In this document: positions 8,524 to 19,054 of the stretch, in pieces | Layout: the number at the start of each line of letters is the position of its first letter | How positions within the stretch are numbered: the first letter of the stretch is position 1 | Origin: Aerosticca soli | GTDB lineage: Bacteria > Pseudomonadota > Gammaproteobacteria > Xanthomonadales > Rhodanobacteraceae | NCBI RefSeq assembly: GCF_003967035.1 | Contig: NZ_AP018560.1 | Coordinates: 1,263,001-1,327,000 of the forward strand | Direction: 5' to 3' | Length of the DNA: 64,000 nucleotides | The notes under the pieces: generated by a model | What the model was told of the DNA's origin: nothing | Databases searched by the model: none | Seen by the model: only the letters and a program-made list of their open reading frames with translations | Translations under genes and position numbers: made by a program

Positions 8524-9846
8524 GTGGAAAAACACACCAGTACGCGCCAGACCATCGTGCGGCTGCTCTCGGCGATGGGCAGTGCCAAGGAAATCCAGCA
8601 ATACCTCAAGCGTTTCTCGCAGCTCGACGCCAAGCGCTTCGCCGTGGTCAAGGTCGGCGGCGCGGTGCTGCGCGACGATCTCAACGACCTCACCTCGTCG
8701 CTCACTTTCCTGCAGCAGGTGGGGCTGACGCCGATCGTGCTGCATGGCGCCGGCCCGCAGCTCGACGAGGAACTCGCCGCCGCCGGCATCGAGAAGCGGA
8801 CCGTCGACGGCCTGCGGGTGACCTCGCCGAAAGCGCTCGGCATCGTGCGGCGCGTGTTCCAGCAGCAGAACCTGAAGCTGGTCGAGGCGCTGCAGTCGAT
8901 GGACACCCGCGCCACCGCGGTGCCGATCGGCGTGTTCATGGCCAGCTACATCGACCGCGAGCGGCTGGGTATGGTCGGCAAGGTGACGCGCATCAACTTA
9001 GAACCGATCGAAGTCAGCCTGCGCGCCGGCTCCATCCCCGTCATCGCCAGCCTGGGCGAGACCGACGACGGCCAGATCCTCAACATCAATGCCGATTTCG
9101 CCGCCAACGAACTGGTCTGCGTACTCAAGCCCTACAAGATCATCTTCCTGACCGGCACCGGCGGCTTGCTCGACGGCGAAGGCCGGCTGATCGATTCGAT
9201 CAACCTGTCCACCGAATACGAACATCTGATGGCGCAGCCTTGGCTCACCGGCGGCATGCGCCTGAAGATCGAGCAGATCGCCGATCTTCTCGAGAAATTG
9301 CCGCTCACCTCTTCGGTGTCGATCACCCGGCCGGCTGAGCTGGCCAAGGAACTGTTCACCCACAAGGGCTCGGGCACGCTGGTGCGCCGCGGTGAGAAGG
9401 TGCTGCGCTTCACCGCCTGGGAGGGCGTCGACCGCGACCGCCTGCGTGTGCTGATCGAATCGAGTTTCGGCCGCGCGCTGGTGCCGGACTACTTCGAACG
9501 CACCGTGCCGTGGCGCGTCTACGTCAGCGAAAACTACCGCGCGGCGATGATCCTCACCATGGAAGAGGGTGGGCTGCCTTATCTCGACAAGTTCGCCGTG
9601 CTCGACGAGGCGCAGGGCGAGGGTCTGGGCCGCGCGGTATGGCAGGTGATGCGTGAGGAAACCCCGCGACTGTTCTGGCGTTCGCGCCACAACAACCAGG
9701 TCAATATCTTCTACTACGCCGAGTCCGACGGCTGCTTCAAGCAGGAGAAGTGGAAGGTGTTCTGGTACGGCCTCGATGGCGACTTCGCCACCATCGCCCG
9801 CTGCGTGGCGCATTGCGCGCAGCGGCCCGCGACGCTGGTCGGCTGA
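8524..9846 (+). CDS. argB: Bifunctional N-acetylglutamate kinase/synthase
   Basis: About 440 residues, much longer than a lone ArgB (about 300). Residues 1 to about 285 are the amino-acid kinase domain ([38 protein letters not shown]). The last 150 residues form a GNAT-type acetyltransferase domain ([43 protein letters not shown]). This is the fused NAGS/K known from Xanthomonas, giving steps one and two of arginine synthesis and explaining why no argA is needed. The synthase is the usual target of arginine feedback. The start is uncertain: no ATG fits; GTG at 8524 has AGGA 10 bases upstream, GTG at 8518 is the alternative. Confidence 0.93.
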   Translation: MEKHTSTRQTIVRLLSAMGSAKEIQQYLKRFSQLDAKRFAVVKVGGAVLRDDLNDLTSSLTFLQQVGLTPIVLHGAGPQLDEELAAAGIEKRTVDGLRVTSPKALGIVRRVFQQQNLKLVEALQSMDTRATAVPIGVFMASYIDRERLGMVGKVTRINLEPIEVSLRAGSIPVIASLGETDDGQILNINADFAANELVCVLKPYKIIFLTGTGGLLDGEGRLIDSINLSTEYEHLMAQPWLTGGMRLKIEQIADLLEKLPLTSSVSITRPAELAKELFTHKGSGTLVRRGEKVLRFTAWEGVDRDRLRVLIESSFGRALVPDYFERTVPWRVYVSENYRAAMILTMEEGGLPYLDKFAVLDEAQGEGLGRAVWQVMREETPRLFWRSRHNNQVNIFYYAESDGCFKQEKWKVFWYGLDGDFATIARCVAHCAQRPATLVG

Positions 9847-9848
9847 TC

Positions 9849-10475
9849 ATGTCGCCTGGCCCGCTCGCCACCTGGCGCCAGGTGCCGACCTTGGTCGGTC
9901 GTCACGTCGCGCTCGTGCCATTGCACATGGCGCACGTGGAGGCCCTGCGCGCCGCGCGCAACCACGCGGGCCTCGACGGCCTGTGGTACACCAACACGCC
10001 AGGCGTTGCGGAGATGGCGGACTACGTCGCCGCCGCGCTCGCGGCGCAGGCCGAAGGCCGTGCCTTGCCCTTCGCCGTGCTCGATGCGCGTGGCGATGTC
10101 GTCGGCAGCACGCGTTTCTATGCGCTGGAGCCGGAAGTGCCGCGCGCCTGCATCGGCTACACCTGGTATGCGCCCCGCGTGCAGCGCAGCGGGCTCAATA
10201 CCGAGGCCAAGGCGCTGCTGCTGACGCACGCCTTCGAGATACTTGGGTGCATCGCGGTGGCCTTCGAGACCAGCACGCACAACCTGCGCTCGCGCGCGGC
10301 CATCGCGCGGCTCGGTGCGCACCAGGACGGCATCCTGCGTCACCACAAGCGGCACGCCGACGGCAGTCCGCGCGACACCGTGGTGTTCTCTATCCTCGAT
10401 CGCGAATGGCCGCAAGTGCGCGCGGCCTTGCAGGACAAACTGGATGCCCGTTCCCGGCAGGAGACGCCTCCGTGA
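9849..10475 (+). CDS. GNAT family N-acetyltransferase (RimJ/RimL type)
   Basis: A 208-residue acetyltransferase starting 2 bases after the argB stop codon, so very likely translated from the same mRNA. The fold is visible in FAVLDARGDVVGSTRFYAL, the IGYTWYAP strand and AFETSTHNLRSRAAIARLGA, typical of the RimJ/RimL branch that acetylates protein N-termini or small amines. No substrate can be assigned. It sits between argB and argC in what is otherwise a pure arginine operon; the pathway does not need it, since acetylglutamate synthesis is in the ArgB fusion. Confidence 0.88.
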   Translation: MSPGPLATWRQVPTLVGRHVALVPLHMAHVEALRAARNHAGLDGLWYTNTPGVAEMADYVAAALAAQAEGRALPFAVLDARGDVVGSTRFYALEPEVPRACIGYTWYAPRVQRSGLNTEAKALLLTHAFEILGCIAVAFETSTHNLRSRAAIARLGAHQDGILRHHKRHADGSPRDTVVFSILDREWPQVRAALQDKLDARSRQETPP

Positions 10476-10578
10476 GTCGCATCGTCCATCCGACACGGCG
10501 TAAGGGCGGGGCGACTTGGCGAGGCCTTCGATGGCCGAGCGTAGTCGCCACTGTGGCCTGCAAAGAGAGTCAGAACGC

Positions 10579-11553
10579 ATGAGTGAGCGTGACCTTAAAA
10601 CCATCGGCATCGTCGGCGCACGCGGCCACACCGGCGCGGAGCTGATCCGGCTGATCGCCGGCCATCCGCATCTGGCGCTGGCCTTCGTGTCCTCGCGCGA
10701 GCTCGCCGGTCAGCGCGTGCGCGAGCACAATGGCGCGTATGCGGGCGAGCTGCGCTTCGAGTCGCTCGACCCGGCCGCAGTCGCGGCCCGGCACGTCGAT
10801 GCGGTGATTCTGGCCTTGCCCAACGGCAAGTCGGAGCCTTATGTCGAGGCGATCGACGCCGCCTCGCCCGACACGCTGGTGATCGACCTTTCCGCCGATC
10901 ATCGCTTCGATCCGCGCTGGTATTACGGCCTGCCCGAACTCACCCGCGAGCGCTGGCGCGGCGAGAAGCGCATCAGCAATCCCGGCTGCTACGCCACCGC
11001 GATCCAGCTTTCCATCGCGCCGCTCAAGGACGTGCTCGCCGCGCCGCCGGTGTGCTTCGGCGTGTCCGGTTATTCCGGCGCCGGCACCACGCCTTCGGAC
11101 CGCAATGATCCAGAAAAACTGCGCGACAACCTGATGCCGTACTCGCTCACCGGTCACGTGCATGAAAAAGAAGCGAGTCGGCATCTGGGCGTGCCGGTGG
11201 AGTTCATGCCGCACGTCGCGCCGCATTTTCGCGGCCTCACCGTCACCACCAATCTGTATCTCGCCCGCGCGCTGAAGCGCGAGGACGTGCTCGCGCGCTA
11301 TCACCAGGCTTACGACGCCGAACCATTGGTGAAAGTGCTCGACGAGGCGCCGTGGGTGAGCCGCATCGCGCACCGTCATCATGCCGAGATCGGCGGCTTC
11401 GCCCTGTCGGCGGACGGCAAGCGCGTGGTGGTGGTGGCCACGCTCGACAACCTGCTGAAGGGCGCTGCCACGCAGGCCCTGCAGAATTTGAACCGCGCGT
11501 TCGGCTGGCCTGAGGTCACCGCGATACCGCTCGACGAGGAGACCGCGCCATGA
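10579..11553 (+). CDS. argC: N-acetyl-gamma-glutamyl-phosphate reductase
   Basis: A 324-residue NADPH-dependent reductase for the third step of arginine synthesis. The Rossmann motif [13 protein letters not shown] is at residues 9-21 and the catalytic cysteine is in [19 protein letters not shown] and [11 protein letters not shown] are typical. I prefer the ATG at 10579 (GAGAG upstream, [13 protein letters not shown]) over an in-frame start 63 bases earlier. Its stop overlaps the argH start by 4 bases, indicating translational coupling. Confidence 0.95.
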   Translation: MSERDLKTIGIVGARGHTGAELIRLIAGHPHLALAFVSSRELAGQRVREHNGAYAGELRFESLDPAAVAARHVDAVILALPNGKSEPYVEAIDAASPDTLVIDLSADHRFDPRWYYGLPELTRERWRGEKRISNPGCYATAIQLSIAPLKDVLAAPPVCFGVSGYSGAGTTPSDRNDPEKLRDNLMPYSLTGHVHEKEASRHLGVPVEFMPHVAPHFRGLTVTTNLYLARALKREDVLARYHQAYDAEPLVKVLDEAPWVSRIAHRHHAEIGGFALSADGKRVVVVATLDNLLKGAATQALQNLNRAFGWPEVTAIPLDEETAP

Positions 11554-12845
11554 GCCAACCGCTGTGGCAGAAGGATGGCGTGCGCATCGACGAAGGGATC
11601 ATGCGCTTTCTCGCCGGCGACGACGTGCTGCTCGACCGCGAGTTCTTCCTGCACGACATCGCCGCCAGCAAGGCGCATGTGGAAGGGCTCGCCCGCATTG
11701 GCGTGGTGAGCGCGGACGAGGCGGCGGCGCTGGCGCGCGAGCTCGACGCATTGGCGGAGGATTTCCGTGCCGGCCGTTTCGTGCTCGATGAGCACTACGA
11801 GGACGGCCACTCGGCGATCGAGGCGCGCCTCACCGAGCGCCTGGGCGACACCGGCCGTCGCGTGCATACCGGCCGCAGCCGCAACGATCAGATCCTGGTC
11901 GCCACGCGACTGTGGCTGAAAGAGCGGCTCGAAGCGCTGGAGACGCATTGCCGCGCCATCGCGCAAGTCTGCCTCGACCGCGCCGCGCAGCCGGCGTTGC
12001 CGTTGCCCGGCTACACGCACCTGCAGCGCGCGGTGGTGTCTTCCACCGCGATGTGGTTCGCCGGCTTCGCCGAGGGTTTCATCGACGACGCGCTGCGCGC
12101 ACGCCAGACCCGCGCGTGGATCGACGCCAACCCGCTGGGTACCGCAGCCGGCTACGGCGTCAACCTGCCGCTGGACCGCGAGCACGTCACGGCGGCGCTC
12201 GGTTTCGCGCGCATGCAGGTCTCGCCGGTCTGCGCGCAGCTGTCGCGTGGCAAGTTCGAGCTGGCGGCGCTGGAGGCGCTCTCCAGCGCCATGCTCGACC
12301 TGCGTCGGCTGGCCTGGGATCTCTCGCTGTTCACCACCGCCGAGTTCGGTTTCGTGGCGCTGCCGGCCGAATACACCACCGGCAGCTCGATCATGCCGAA
12401 CAAGCGCAACCCGGACGTGGTGGAACTGCTGCGTGCGAGCTACGCGCCGGTGGCCGGCGCGCGTACCGCGATCGAGCAGCTGCTGTCCTTGCCCTCCGGC
12501 TACCAGCGCGATCTGCAGTTTTCCAAGGGGGCCCTGGTGGCCGGCATGCGGCACGGCCTGATGGCGCTGGCGCTGGTGCCGGACCTCCTTGCACGGATGA
12601 GCTGGAACGAGGCCGCCATGCGTGCGGCGATCGAGCCCTCGATGTACGCCACCGACGTGGCGATCGAGCAGGCCGCCGCCGGCGTGCCGTTCCGCGATGC
12701 CTATCGCGCCGCGGCGCAGGCGGCAGCGAGCGCGGGCGCCGGGCGTACGCCGGAAGCCAGCCTCGCCGCGCGCGTCTCCCCCGGCGCCGCCGCGGATTTG
12801 CGCCTGGACGAGCTGCGTGCGAGGCTTGGACGTCTGGACGGCTGA
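11550..12845 (+). CDS. argH: Argininosuccinate lyase
   Basis: A 431-residue fumarase/aspartase-superfamily lyase that splits argininosuccinate into arginine and fumarate. The signature loop [12 protein letters not shown], carrying the catalytic serine, is near residue 280; HTGRSRNDQ (near 107) and GYTHLQRA (near 150) are the other conserved regions. It overlaps argC by 4 bases and ends 53 bases before proB. Domain order is normal and no residue appears missing. Confidence 0.96.
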   Translation: MSQPLWQKDGVRIDEGIMRFLAGDDVLLDREFFLHDIAASKAHVEGLARIGVVSADEAAALARELDALAEDFRAGRFVLDEHYEDGHSAIEARLTERLGDTGRRVHTGRSRNDQILVATRLWLKERLEALETHCRAIAQVCLDRAAQPALPLPGYTHLQRAVVSSTAMWFAGFAEGFIDDALRARQTRAWIDANPLGTAAGYGVNLPLDREHVTAALGFARMQVSPVCAQLSRGKFELAALEALSSAMLDLRRLAWDLSLFTTAEFGFVALPAEYTTGSSIMPNKRNPDVVELLRASYAPVAGARTAIEQLLSLPSGYQRDLQFSKGALVAGMRHGLMALALVPDLLARMSWNEAAMRAAIEPSMYATDVAIEQAAAGVPFRDAYRAAAQAAASAGAGRTPEASLAARVSPGAAADLRLDELRARLGRLDG

Positions 12846-12898
12846 ACCCCTATGTCGATCATCGTCGATCCACCCGCTCACCAGCGCGCCGCAACCCC

Positions 12899-14071
12899 AT
12901 GAGCATGCAGGCGACCCCGGTCTTGCCGGCGCAGGCGTTGCCGGCCTGGCGGCGCGCGGTGCTCAAGGTCGGCAGCAGCCTGCTCGCTGCCGATGGCGGC
13001 GGCCTCACGCCGCGCCATGCCGGGGCGCTGGCGGCTTTCATCGCCGCCAGCCACGCCACCGGACGCGAGGTCGTGCTGGTCTCTTCCGGCGCGGTGGCGG
13101 CGGGGCGTGCGTTGCTTGCCGAACTCAAGCCGGCGGCCGGTGACCTCGCCGCGCGGCAGGCGTTGGCCGCGCTCGGCCAAGCGCCGATGATCGCGCTGTG
13201 GCAATCGCTTTCCGCGCGGCCGGTGGCGCAGGTGCTGCTGACCCACGACGACCTGCGCAATCGCCGGCGTTATCTCAACGCGCGCCATACGCTGCGCGGC
13301 CTACTGGCGCTCGACGTGCTGCCGGTGGTCAACGAGAACGACACCGTGGCGGTGGACGAGCTTAGGCTCGGCGACAACGACAACCTCGCCGCGATCGTCG
13401 CCGCGCTGGTCGATGCCGACCTGCTGCTGATCGCCTCCGACGTGGACGCGCTGTACAGCGCCGACCCGCGTCGCGATCCGGCCGCACGGGCGATCCTGCA
13501 GGTCGATGCGCTGACGCCGGAAGTCCTCGCCATGGCCGGCGGCAGCGGCAGCAGCGCCGGTACCGGCGGCATGCGCACCAAGCTCGAGGCCGCCGCGAAG
13601 GCGCACGCCGCCGGCATTCCCACTGCGCTGTTCGACGGCCGCAACGCCGCCACGATCGGCGCGTTGGCGCAGGGCGTGCTGCACGGCACGCTGGTGCGCG
13701 CCGCCGGCAGCCGCATGCAGGCGCGCAAGTACTGGCTGCGGCACGCACCCGCGGCCGGGCGCATCGAGGTCGACGCCGGGGCCGCGCGCGCGCTGGCCGA
13801 TGGCCGCGCCTCGCTGCTGCCCGGGGGTATCGTCGCCGTGCACGGCGATTTCCATCGCGGCGATCTCGTCGACATCGTCGCTGCCGATTCGCGAGTGATC
13901 GCCCGTGGCCTGGCGCAATATGGTGCCGCGGAAGTGCGCCGGCTCGCCGGCCGGCACAGCCGCGAGATCGAGGCGACGCTGGGTTACAGCCACGGCGCCG
14001 AGATCGTGCATCGCGACGATCTGGCCAGCCTGGTCGCCGCTGACGTGCGGAGCGAGGAAACGCCCGCATGA
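12899..14071 (+). CDS. proB: Glutamate 5-kinase
   Basis: A 390-residue kinase that phosphorylates glutamate in the first step of proline synthesis and is usually proline-inhibited. The amino-acid kinase domain covers residues 1 to about 270 ([40 protein letters not shown]); a C-terminal PUA domain covers the last 90 or so ([17 protein letters not shown]). The frame is open far upstream, but that part is the shadow of argH; the ATG at 12899 matches the family N-terminus. It overlaps proA by 4 bases. Confidence 0.95.
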   Translation: MSMQATPVLPAQALPAWRRAVLKVGSSLLAADGGGLTPRHAGALAAFIAASHATGREVVLVSSGAVAAGRALLAELKPAAGDLAARQALAALGQAPMIALWQSLSARPVAQVLLTHDDLRNRRRYLNARHTLRGLLALDVLPVVNENDTVAVDELRLGDNDNLAAIVAALVDADLLLIASDVDALYSADPRRDPAARAILQVDALTPEVLAMAGGSGSSAGTGGMRTKLEAAAKAHAAGIPTALFDGRNAATIGALAQGVLHGTLVRAAGSRMQARKYWLRHAPAAGRIEVDAGAARALADGRASLLPGGIVAVHGDFHRGDLVDIVAADSRVIARGLAQYGAAEVRRLAGRHSREIEATLGYSHGAEIVHRDDLASLVAADVRSEETPA

Positions 14072-15342
14072 GCGCGATCCGCGATCAGGCACTGGCCTGT
14101 CGCGATGCCGTGCCGGTGCTGGCCGCGCTCGATGCCGCCGCCCGCACGGCGCTGCTCGGCGACATGGCCGATGCGATCGGGCGTCATGCCGACGCCATCC
14201 TGGCGGCGAATGCGCAGGACGTGCAGGCCGCCGCGGCCAAAGGCATCACCGGCGCCTTGCTCGACCGGCTGCGACTCGACCCGAACCGCGTCGCCGCCAT
14301 CGCCGCCGGGGTGCGCGAAGTGGCGGCGTTGCCCGATCCGGTCGGCCAGGTGACCCGCCGCGAGACGCGTCCGAACGGCCTCGTGGTCGAGCGCGTGCGC
14401 ATTCCGCTCGGCGTGGTGGCGATGATCTACGAGGCGCGGCCCAACGTCACCGCCGACGCCGCCGCGTTGTGCCTCAAGGCCGGCAACGCGGTGATCCTGC
14501 GCGGCGGTTCGGAGGCGTTGCATTCCAACACCGCGATCGCCGCGGCGCTGCACGAGGCGCTGGCCGCGCACGGCCTGCCGACCGCGGCGGTGACGCTGCT
14601 GCGCGATCTTTCCCGCGAGGCGATGGTGGAGCTGCTGCAGCTCACCGACATCGTCGATCTGGCCATTCCGCGCGGCGGCGAGGGCTTGATCCGCTTCGTC
14701 GCCGAACATGCGCGGGTGCCGGTGATCAAGCACTACAAGGGCGTGTGCCATCTATACGTGGACCGCGACGCGGACCTCGATCTCGCGCTCGGTCTGCTGA
14801 TCGACGGCAAGACCACGCGCCCGGGTGTGTGCAACGCGCTGGAGACGCTGCTGGTGCATCGCGATGTCGCCGCCGCCTTCCTGCCGCGAGCCGCCGCGGC
14901 GCTGCAGGCGCGCGGCGTCGAGCTGCGCGGCGACGAACGCACGCGGGCGCTGGTGCCGCAGGCCAGGGCGGCCACCGAGGACGACTACGCGGCCGAGTTC
15001 CTCGACCTGATCCTCGCCGTGCGCGTGGTGGACGATCTCGACGAGGCCATCGCGCACATCCGCCGCTACGGCTCGGACCACACCGAGGTGATCGCCACCC
15101 GCGACGCGGCGGCAGCCGAGCGCTTCGTCCGCGCGCTGCGTTCGGCGGTGGTGATGGTCAACGCCTCCTCGCGCTTTTCCGACGGTGGTGAACTGGGCCT
15201 GGGCGCGGAGATCGGCATCTCCACCACGCGTCTGCACGCCTATGGCCCGATGGGTGCCGAGGCGTTGACCATCGAACGCTTCGTCGTCCGCGGCGCGGGC
15301 CAGGTGCGGCATCCGGGCGCAGGCGCCGATGCCGGCGCATGA
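14068..15342 (+). CDS. proA: Gamma-glutamyl phosphate reductase
   Basis: A 424-residue aldehyde-dehydrogenase-fold enzyme that reduces glutamyl phosphate to glutamate semialdehyde in the proline pathway. The catalytic cysteine is in [13 protein letters not shown] (about residue 255); [20 protein letters not shown] and [19 protein letters not shown] are family signatures. It overlaps proB by 4 bases (ATGA). It is the last gene of the amino-acid block; the next gene starts 57 bases on. Confidence 0.96.
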   Translation: MSAIRDQALACRDAVPVLAALDAAARTALLGDMADAIGRHADAILAANAQDVQAAAAKGITGALLDRLRLDPNRVAAIAAGVREVAALPDPVGQVTRRETRPNGLVVERVRIPLGVVAMIYEARPNVTADAAALCLKAGNAVILRGGSEALHSNTAIAAALHEALAAHGLPTAAVTLLRDLSREAMVELLQLTDIVDLAIPRGGEGLIRFVAEHARVPVIKHYKGVCHLYVDRDADLDLALGLLIDGKTTRPGVCNALETLLVHRDVAAAFLPRAAAALQARGVELRGDERTRALVPQARAATEDDYAAEFLDLILAVRVVDDLDEAIAHIRRYGSDHTEVIATRDAAAAERFVRALRSAVVMVNASSRFSDGGELGLGAEIGISTTRLHAYGPMGAEALTIERFVVRGAGQVRHPGAGADAGA

Positions 15343-15399
15343 CAGCGCTGAACCCCGCGCGCTAGATTGCTTTCCTCGAAAGCCGTTGCGTGGTGTCCC

Positions 15400-17034
15400 A
15401 TGTCGCAGCCTGCCATCCCCGCCTACGCGGATTATCTGCGCGACACGCCGTTCGTCTCCCCGACCGGGCCGCTCAACGCCTGGGAGCTGTGTTGCGGACG
15501 CTACGTCGGCCAGGGACGCGAGGCGCTCACCTGGATCGACACCGACGAGCGCATCCATCACGTGGGTTTCGACGAGTTCGACCGGCGTTCGGCGCGGTTT
15601 GCCAACCTGCTCGCCGAACGCGGCATCGGCGCCGGTGACGTGGTCGCCGGCCTGTTGCCGCGGCGTCCCGAATTGCTGGAAGTGATCCTCGGCACCTGGC
15701 GGGTCGGCGCTGCCTACCAGCCCTTGTTCACCGCCTTCGGGCCGAAGGCGATCGCGCATCGCCTCACGTCCAGCGGCGCCCGGCTGGTGGTCACCGTGGC
15801 CGAGCAGCGCGCCAAGCTGGACGAGGTGAACGGCGCTCCGCCGACACTGACGGTGGGTAGTGGCGACATGGAGGATTACGCGGCCGCGATGGCGCGCCAA
15901 GGCGAGTGGTTCGCGCCGGTGCCGCGGCAGCCGGAAGATCCTTTCCTGGTGATGTTCACCTCCGGCACCACCGGCCTTCCCAAGCAATTGCGCGTGCCCT
16001 TGCGGGCGGTGGCGGCGATCGAGGGCTACATGCGCCACGCGGTCGACCTGCGCGAGGACGACGTGCTGTGGAACATCGCCGATCCGGGCTGGGCCTACGG
16101 TCTCTACTACGGCGTGGTCGGCCCGCTGCTGCTGGGCCATGCGACGACCTTCCACGAGGGCGGCTTCACCGTCGAGTCGTGCTACGCCACCATTCGCCGG
16201 CTGGGCGTGACCAACCTGCTCGGCGCGCCGACCGCCTACCGCATGCTGATGGCCGCGGGCGATGCTCCGACCGCCGCCCTGCGCGGCCAGCTGCGCGTGG
16301 CCAGCAGTGCCGGCGAGCCGCTCAATCCGGAAGTCATCCGCTGGTTCGAGCGCGTGCTCGGCACGCGTCTGCACGATCATTACGGCCAGACCGAGACCGG
16401 CATGACCGTGTGCAACCACCACGCGCTCGCGCATCCGGTGCGCGTCGGCAGCGCCGGTTTCGCTTCGCCTGGCTTCACCGTCGCCGTGCTCGACGAGTCG
16501 CTGCGGCCGCTGCCGCCCGGCCAGCCGGGCATGCTGGCGATCGACGTCGCGCGTTCGCCGGCATTGTTCTTCGTCGGCTATCACGGGCAGGAACAGGACG
16601 CCTTTCGCGACGGCTGGTACCTGACCGGCGACACCGTGGAACTCAACGACGACGGCTCGATCGCCTTCGTCGGCCGCAACGACGACGTGATCACCTCGTC
16701 CGGCTACCGCATCGGCCCGTTCGACGTCGAAAGCTGCCTGGTGGAGCATCCCGCCGTGGCCGAGGCGGCGGTGGTCGGCAAGCCCGATCCGCAGCGCACC
16801 GAGATCGTCAAGGCCTACGTGGTGCCGCGCGCGGGCTATGCCGCCGACGAAGCGCTGCGTGCCGCGCTCACCGAGCACGTGCGCACGCGGTTGTCCACCC
16901 ACGCCTACCCGCGCGAGATCGAGTTCCTCGACGCGCTGCCGAAGACGCCGAGCGGCAAGATCCAGCGGTTCCTGCTGCGTCAGCAGGCCAGGGCCGAGGC
17001 CGAGCAGCAGGCCGGAAACACACCCGCCGGCTGA
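15400..17034 (+). CDS. AMP-forming acyl-CoA synthetase
   Basis: A 544-residue adenylate-forming enzyme of the acetyl-CoA synthetase/medium-chain acyl-CoA ligase group. Motifs: ATP loop MFTSGTTGLPKQ (near 188), YGQTETGM (near 330), DGWYLTGD and the hinge GYRIGPFDVESCLVEHPAV, with the catalytic lysine in PKTPSGKIQRFLLR near the C-terminus. It activates a carboxylic acid to its CoA thioester in the cytoplasm. The acid cannot be read from the sequence; acetate, propionate or a short to medium chain are possible. It converges on kynU, with a GC-rich hairpin between the stops. Confidence 0.88.
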   Translation: MSQPAIPAYADYLRDTPFVSPTGPLNAWELCCGRYVGQGREALTWIDTDERIHHVGFDEFDRRSARFANLLAERGIGAGDVVAGLLPRRPELLEVILGTWRVGAAYQPLFTAFGPKAIAHRLTSSGARLVVTVAEQRAKLDEVNGAPPTLTVGSGDMEDYAAAMARQGEWFAPVPRQPEDPFLVMFTSGTTGLPKQLRVPLRAVAAIEGYMRHAVDLREDDVLWNIADPGWAYGLYYGVVGPLLLGHATTFHEGGFTVESCYATIRRLGVTNLLGAPTAYRMLMAAGDAPTAALRGQLRVASSAGEPLNPEVIRWFERVLGTRLHDHYGQTETGMTVCNHHALAHPVRVGSAGFASPGFTVAVLDESLRPLPPGQPGMLAIDVARSPALFFVGYHGQEQDAFRDGWYLTGDTVELNDDGSIAFVGRNDDVITSSGYRIGPFDVESCLVEHPAVAEAAVVGKPDPQRTEIVKAYVVPRAGYAADEALRAALTEHVRTRLSTHAYPREIEFLDALPKTPSGKIQRFLLRQQARAEAEQQAGNTPAG

Positions 17035-17041
17035 AGGCCCG

Positions 17042-17058
17042 TCGCCGGAGTCCGGCGA
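17042..17058. terminator. Short hairpin between convergent acyl-CoA synthetase and kynU
   Basis: A 7-bp perfect stem with a 3-base loop lies in the 53-base gap between two convergent genes, overlapping a 14-base tandem repeat (17050-17063 and 17066-17079). There is no T tract, so termination is only a guess from position. Confidence 0.35.
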
Positions 17059-17087
17059 TGCGCCCGTCCGGCGATGCGCGCCGAGGA

Positions 17088-18374
17088 TCAGGCCAGTGGG
17101 GACCATCCGCGCACGGCCTGCGCGAAGGCCAGGCAGTCGGCGTAGCGGTTGTACAGCGGCGCCGGCGAGATGCGGATGACGTCCGGCTCGCGCCAGTCGC
17201 CGATCACGCCGTGGGCCAGCAGGTGCTCGAACAGGGCGCGACCGCGCTCGCGGCCACCGCGCACGCGGATCGAGAGCTGCGCGCCGCGCTGCGCCGGATC
17301 GACGGGCGTCACCACTTCCAGCACGTCCGCGAGCGTGTGCTGCACCAGCCACGCCAGATAGCCGGTAAGCGCGAGCGATTTTTCGCGCAATCGCGTCATG
17401 CCGGCGCGGCGGAAGATCTCCAGCGACACGCGCAGCGGCGCCAGCGCCAGGATCGGCGGATTGGACAACTGCCAGCCGTCGGCGCCGGGCGTCGGCACGA
17501 ACTTAGGACCCATCCGAAAGCGCGTGGTCTTGTCGTGACCCCACCAGCCGGCGAAACGCGGCAGTTCGGCCTGCGCGTGGCGCTCGTGCACGAAGGCGCC
17601 ACCGATCGCGCCGGGCCCGCCGTTCAAGTACTTGTAGCTGCACCACACGGCGAAATCGGCGCCGCTGTCGTGCAGCGCCAGCGGCAGGTTGCCCACGGCA
17701 TGGGCGAGGTCGAAACCGATCCTGCAGCCGTGCCGGTGCGCGAGCGCGGTGATGGCCGCCAGATCGAAGGCCTGGCCCGTGCGGTACTGCACACCGGGCA
17801 GCAGCACCAGCGCGATGCGGTCGCCGTGGCGATCCAGGGCGGCCTCGATCGCCGACTGCGAGAGCGTGCCGTGGGGGCCGTCCCCTTCCAGCTCGATCAG
17901 CGCCTCGGCCGGATCGAAGCCGTGAAAGCGGATCTGTGACTCCACCGCGTAGCGGTCGGTGGGAAAGGCCCCGGCCTCGATCAGGATCGCGGGACGTTCG
18001 CGGGTCGGGCGATAGAAGCTCACCATCATGAGGTGCAGGTTGACGCCCAGCGTGTTCATCGCCACCACTTCGGTGGGCAGCGCGCCGGTCACCCGGGCGA
18101 GGTCGTCGCGCAGATAGGCGTGGTAGTCGAGCCAGGGCAGTCGTCCGCGGAAATGGCCTTCCACGCCGAGTTCGGCCCAGTAGTCGAGTTCCGCGGCGAT
18201 CGCCTCGCGCGCCGCGCGCGGCTGCAGGCCCAGCGAGTTGCCGCAGAAGTAATGACTGTCGCGCCCTGCGTGCGGCGGTATCAGGAATTCGTCGCGGAAA
18301 GCCCGCAGCGGATCGGCGGCATCGCACGCCTGCGCAAAGGCCGCCGACGCTTCGTAGCCGGAGGGCGGATTCAT
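17088..18374 (-). CDS. kynU: Kynureninase
   Basis: A 428-residue PLP enzyme of aminotransferase class V that cleaves kynurenine or 3-hydroxykynurenine to (hydroxy)anthranilate and alanine. The PLP lysine is in CSYKYLNGGPGAIGG (near 235), the phosphate-site Asp in GFDLAHAVGN, and YFCGNSLGLQP is a family signature near the N-terminus. kynA and kynB are not nearby, so its role in tryptophan breakdown or quinolinate synthesis cannot be settled from context. It overlaps the small exported protein gene by 4 bases and is probably translated with it. Confidence 0.95.
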   Translation of the reverse strand: MNPPSGYEASAAFAQACDAADPLRAFRDEFLIPPHAGRDSHYFCGNSLGLQPRAAREAIAAELDYWAELGVEGHFRGRLPWLDYHAYLRDDLARVTGALPTEVVAMNTLGVNLHLMMVSFYRPTRERPAILIEAGAFPTDRYAVESQIRFHGFDPAEALIELEGDGPHGTLSQSAIEAALDRHGDRIALVLLPGVQYRTGQAFDLAAITALAHRHGCRIGFDLAHAVGNLPLALHDSGADFAVWCSYKYLNGGPGAIGGAFVHERHAQAELPRFAGWWGHDKTTRFRMGPKFVPTPGADGWQLSNPPILALAPLRVSLEIFRRAGMTRLREKSLALTGYLAWLVQHTLADVLEVVTPVDPAQRGAQLSIRVRGGRERGRALFEHLLAHGVIGDWREPDVIRISPAPLYNRYADCLAFAQAVRGWSPLA

Positions 18375-18892
18375 TGCAGGGCGGCCGCGATGTCGTCGCA
18401 GCCGCGGTCAAAAGCCGCCGCCCAGGCAGCGCCGGCCTGGCTCTGCTGCGGACGCACGCAGCGCAGCTGGATGGCATGGTTGTCCTTGAGCCAGTAGCGC
18501 TCGCGGTACTGGAAGGCGACCCCGTACTCGCGGGCCTCGTAGGCATAGTCGTTGGGTGCCGGGTTCGCGCCGGCACGATAGCCGTCCAGTGACTGCGCCT
18601 TGTGCAGCGCGCCGGTGACGAAAGCCTGGAACTCGGCCAGATTGGCCACCTGCTTCACCGTCACCGTGACCCGCGCCAGCGCATTGCCCGCCGTCGGCGA
18701 GGGATCCGGCACCTGGAACACGCGCACTTCCGGATCGCCCTGCGTCTCCAGGATCGGCTGCCACGCATCCGGCGTGTGGAATCTCACCGCGCCGCCGGCC
18801 ATGCTCACCTCGCCGGCGTGGATGGGCGTCGCCAGCGTAAGTCCGAGTAATAGTTGCAGGCCGATGCCGCGGCGGCGACGCATCCGGTCCAT
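18371..18892 (-). CDS. Small exported protein of unknown function
   Basis: A 173-residue protein I do not recognise. An Arg-rich N-region and hydrophobic core (GIGLQLLLGLTLATPIHAG) form a Sec signal peptide with likely cleavage after PIHA. The mature part, about 145 residues, is soluble, with two cysteines (LRCVRP and RGCDDI) that may form a disulfide in the periplasm. The ATG at 18892 has an AAGGGG ribosome-binding site; the longer in-frame reading adds 24 residues and would mask the signal peptide. Its stop overlaps the kynU start (ATGA), which makes a shared transcript near certain, yet no link to kynurenine is evident. Confidence 0.75.
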   Translation of the reverse strand: MDRMRRRRGIGLQLLLGLTLATPIHAGEVSMAGGAVRFHTPDAWQPILETQGDPEVRVFQVPDPSPTAGNALARVTVTVKQVANLAEFQAFVTGALHKAQSLDGYRAGANPAPNDYAYEAREYGVAFQYRERYWLKDNHAIQLRCVRPQQSQAGAAWAAAFDRGCDDIAAALQ

Positions 18893-19054
18893 GAAATTCC
18901 CCTTCGTGTGTGTTGGAAAAGCCCGCGTTCTAAGTGACGACAGGCGGCGGCTCGGTGCAAGCATAGCCTCTGCAGGGCCTTGCGCCAGGCAGCGGCGGTG
19001 CGGCGCACTTCATGAGGATGTATGTCGGCGTCTACGGTTGACGGGTGCGCGCGA

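Noticed and set aside
17050-17079. 14-base tandem repeat after the acyl-CoA synthetase as a functional repeat array
   Set aside because: Only two copies, at the end of a gene in GC-rich DNA; most likely local slippage.
14752-17352. 866-residue open frame on the minus strand over proA and the acyl-CoA synthetase
   Set aside because: Shadow of two certain plus-strand genes, no recognisable domain.
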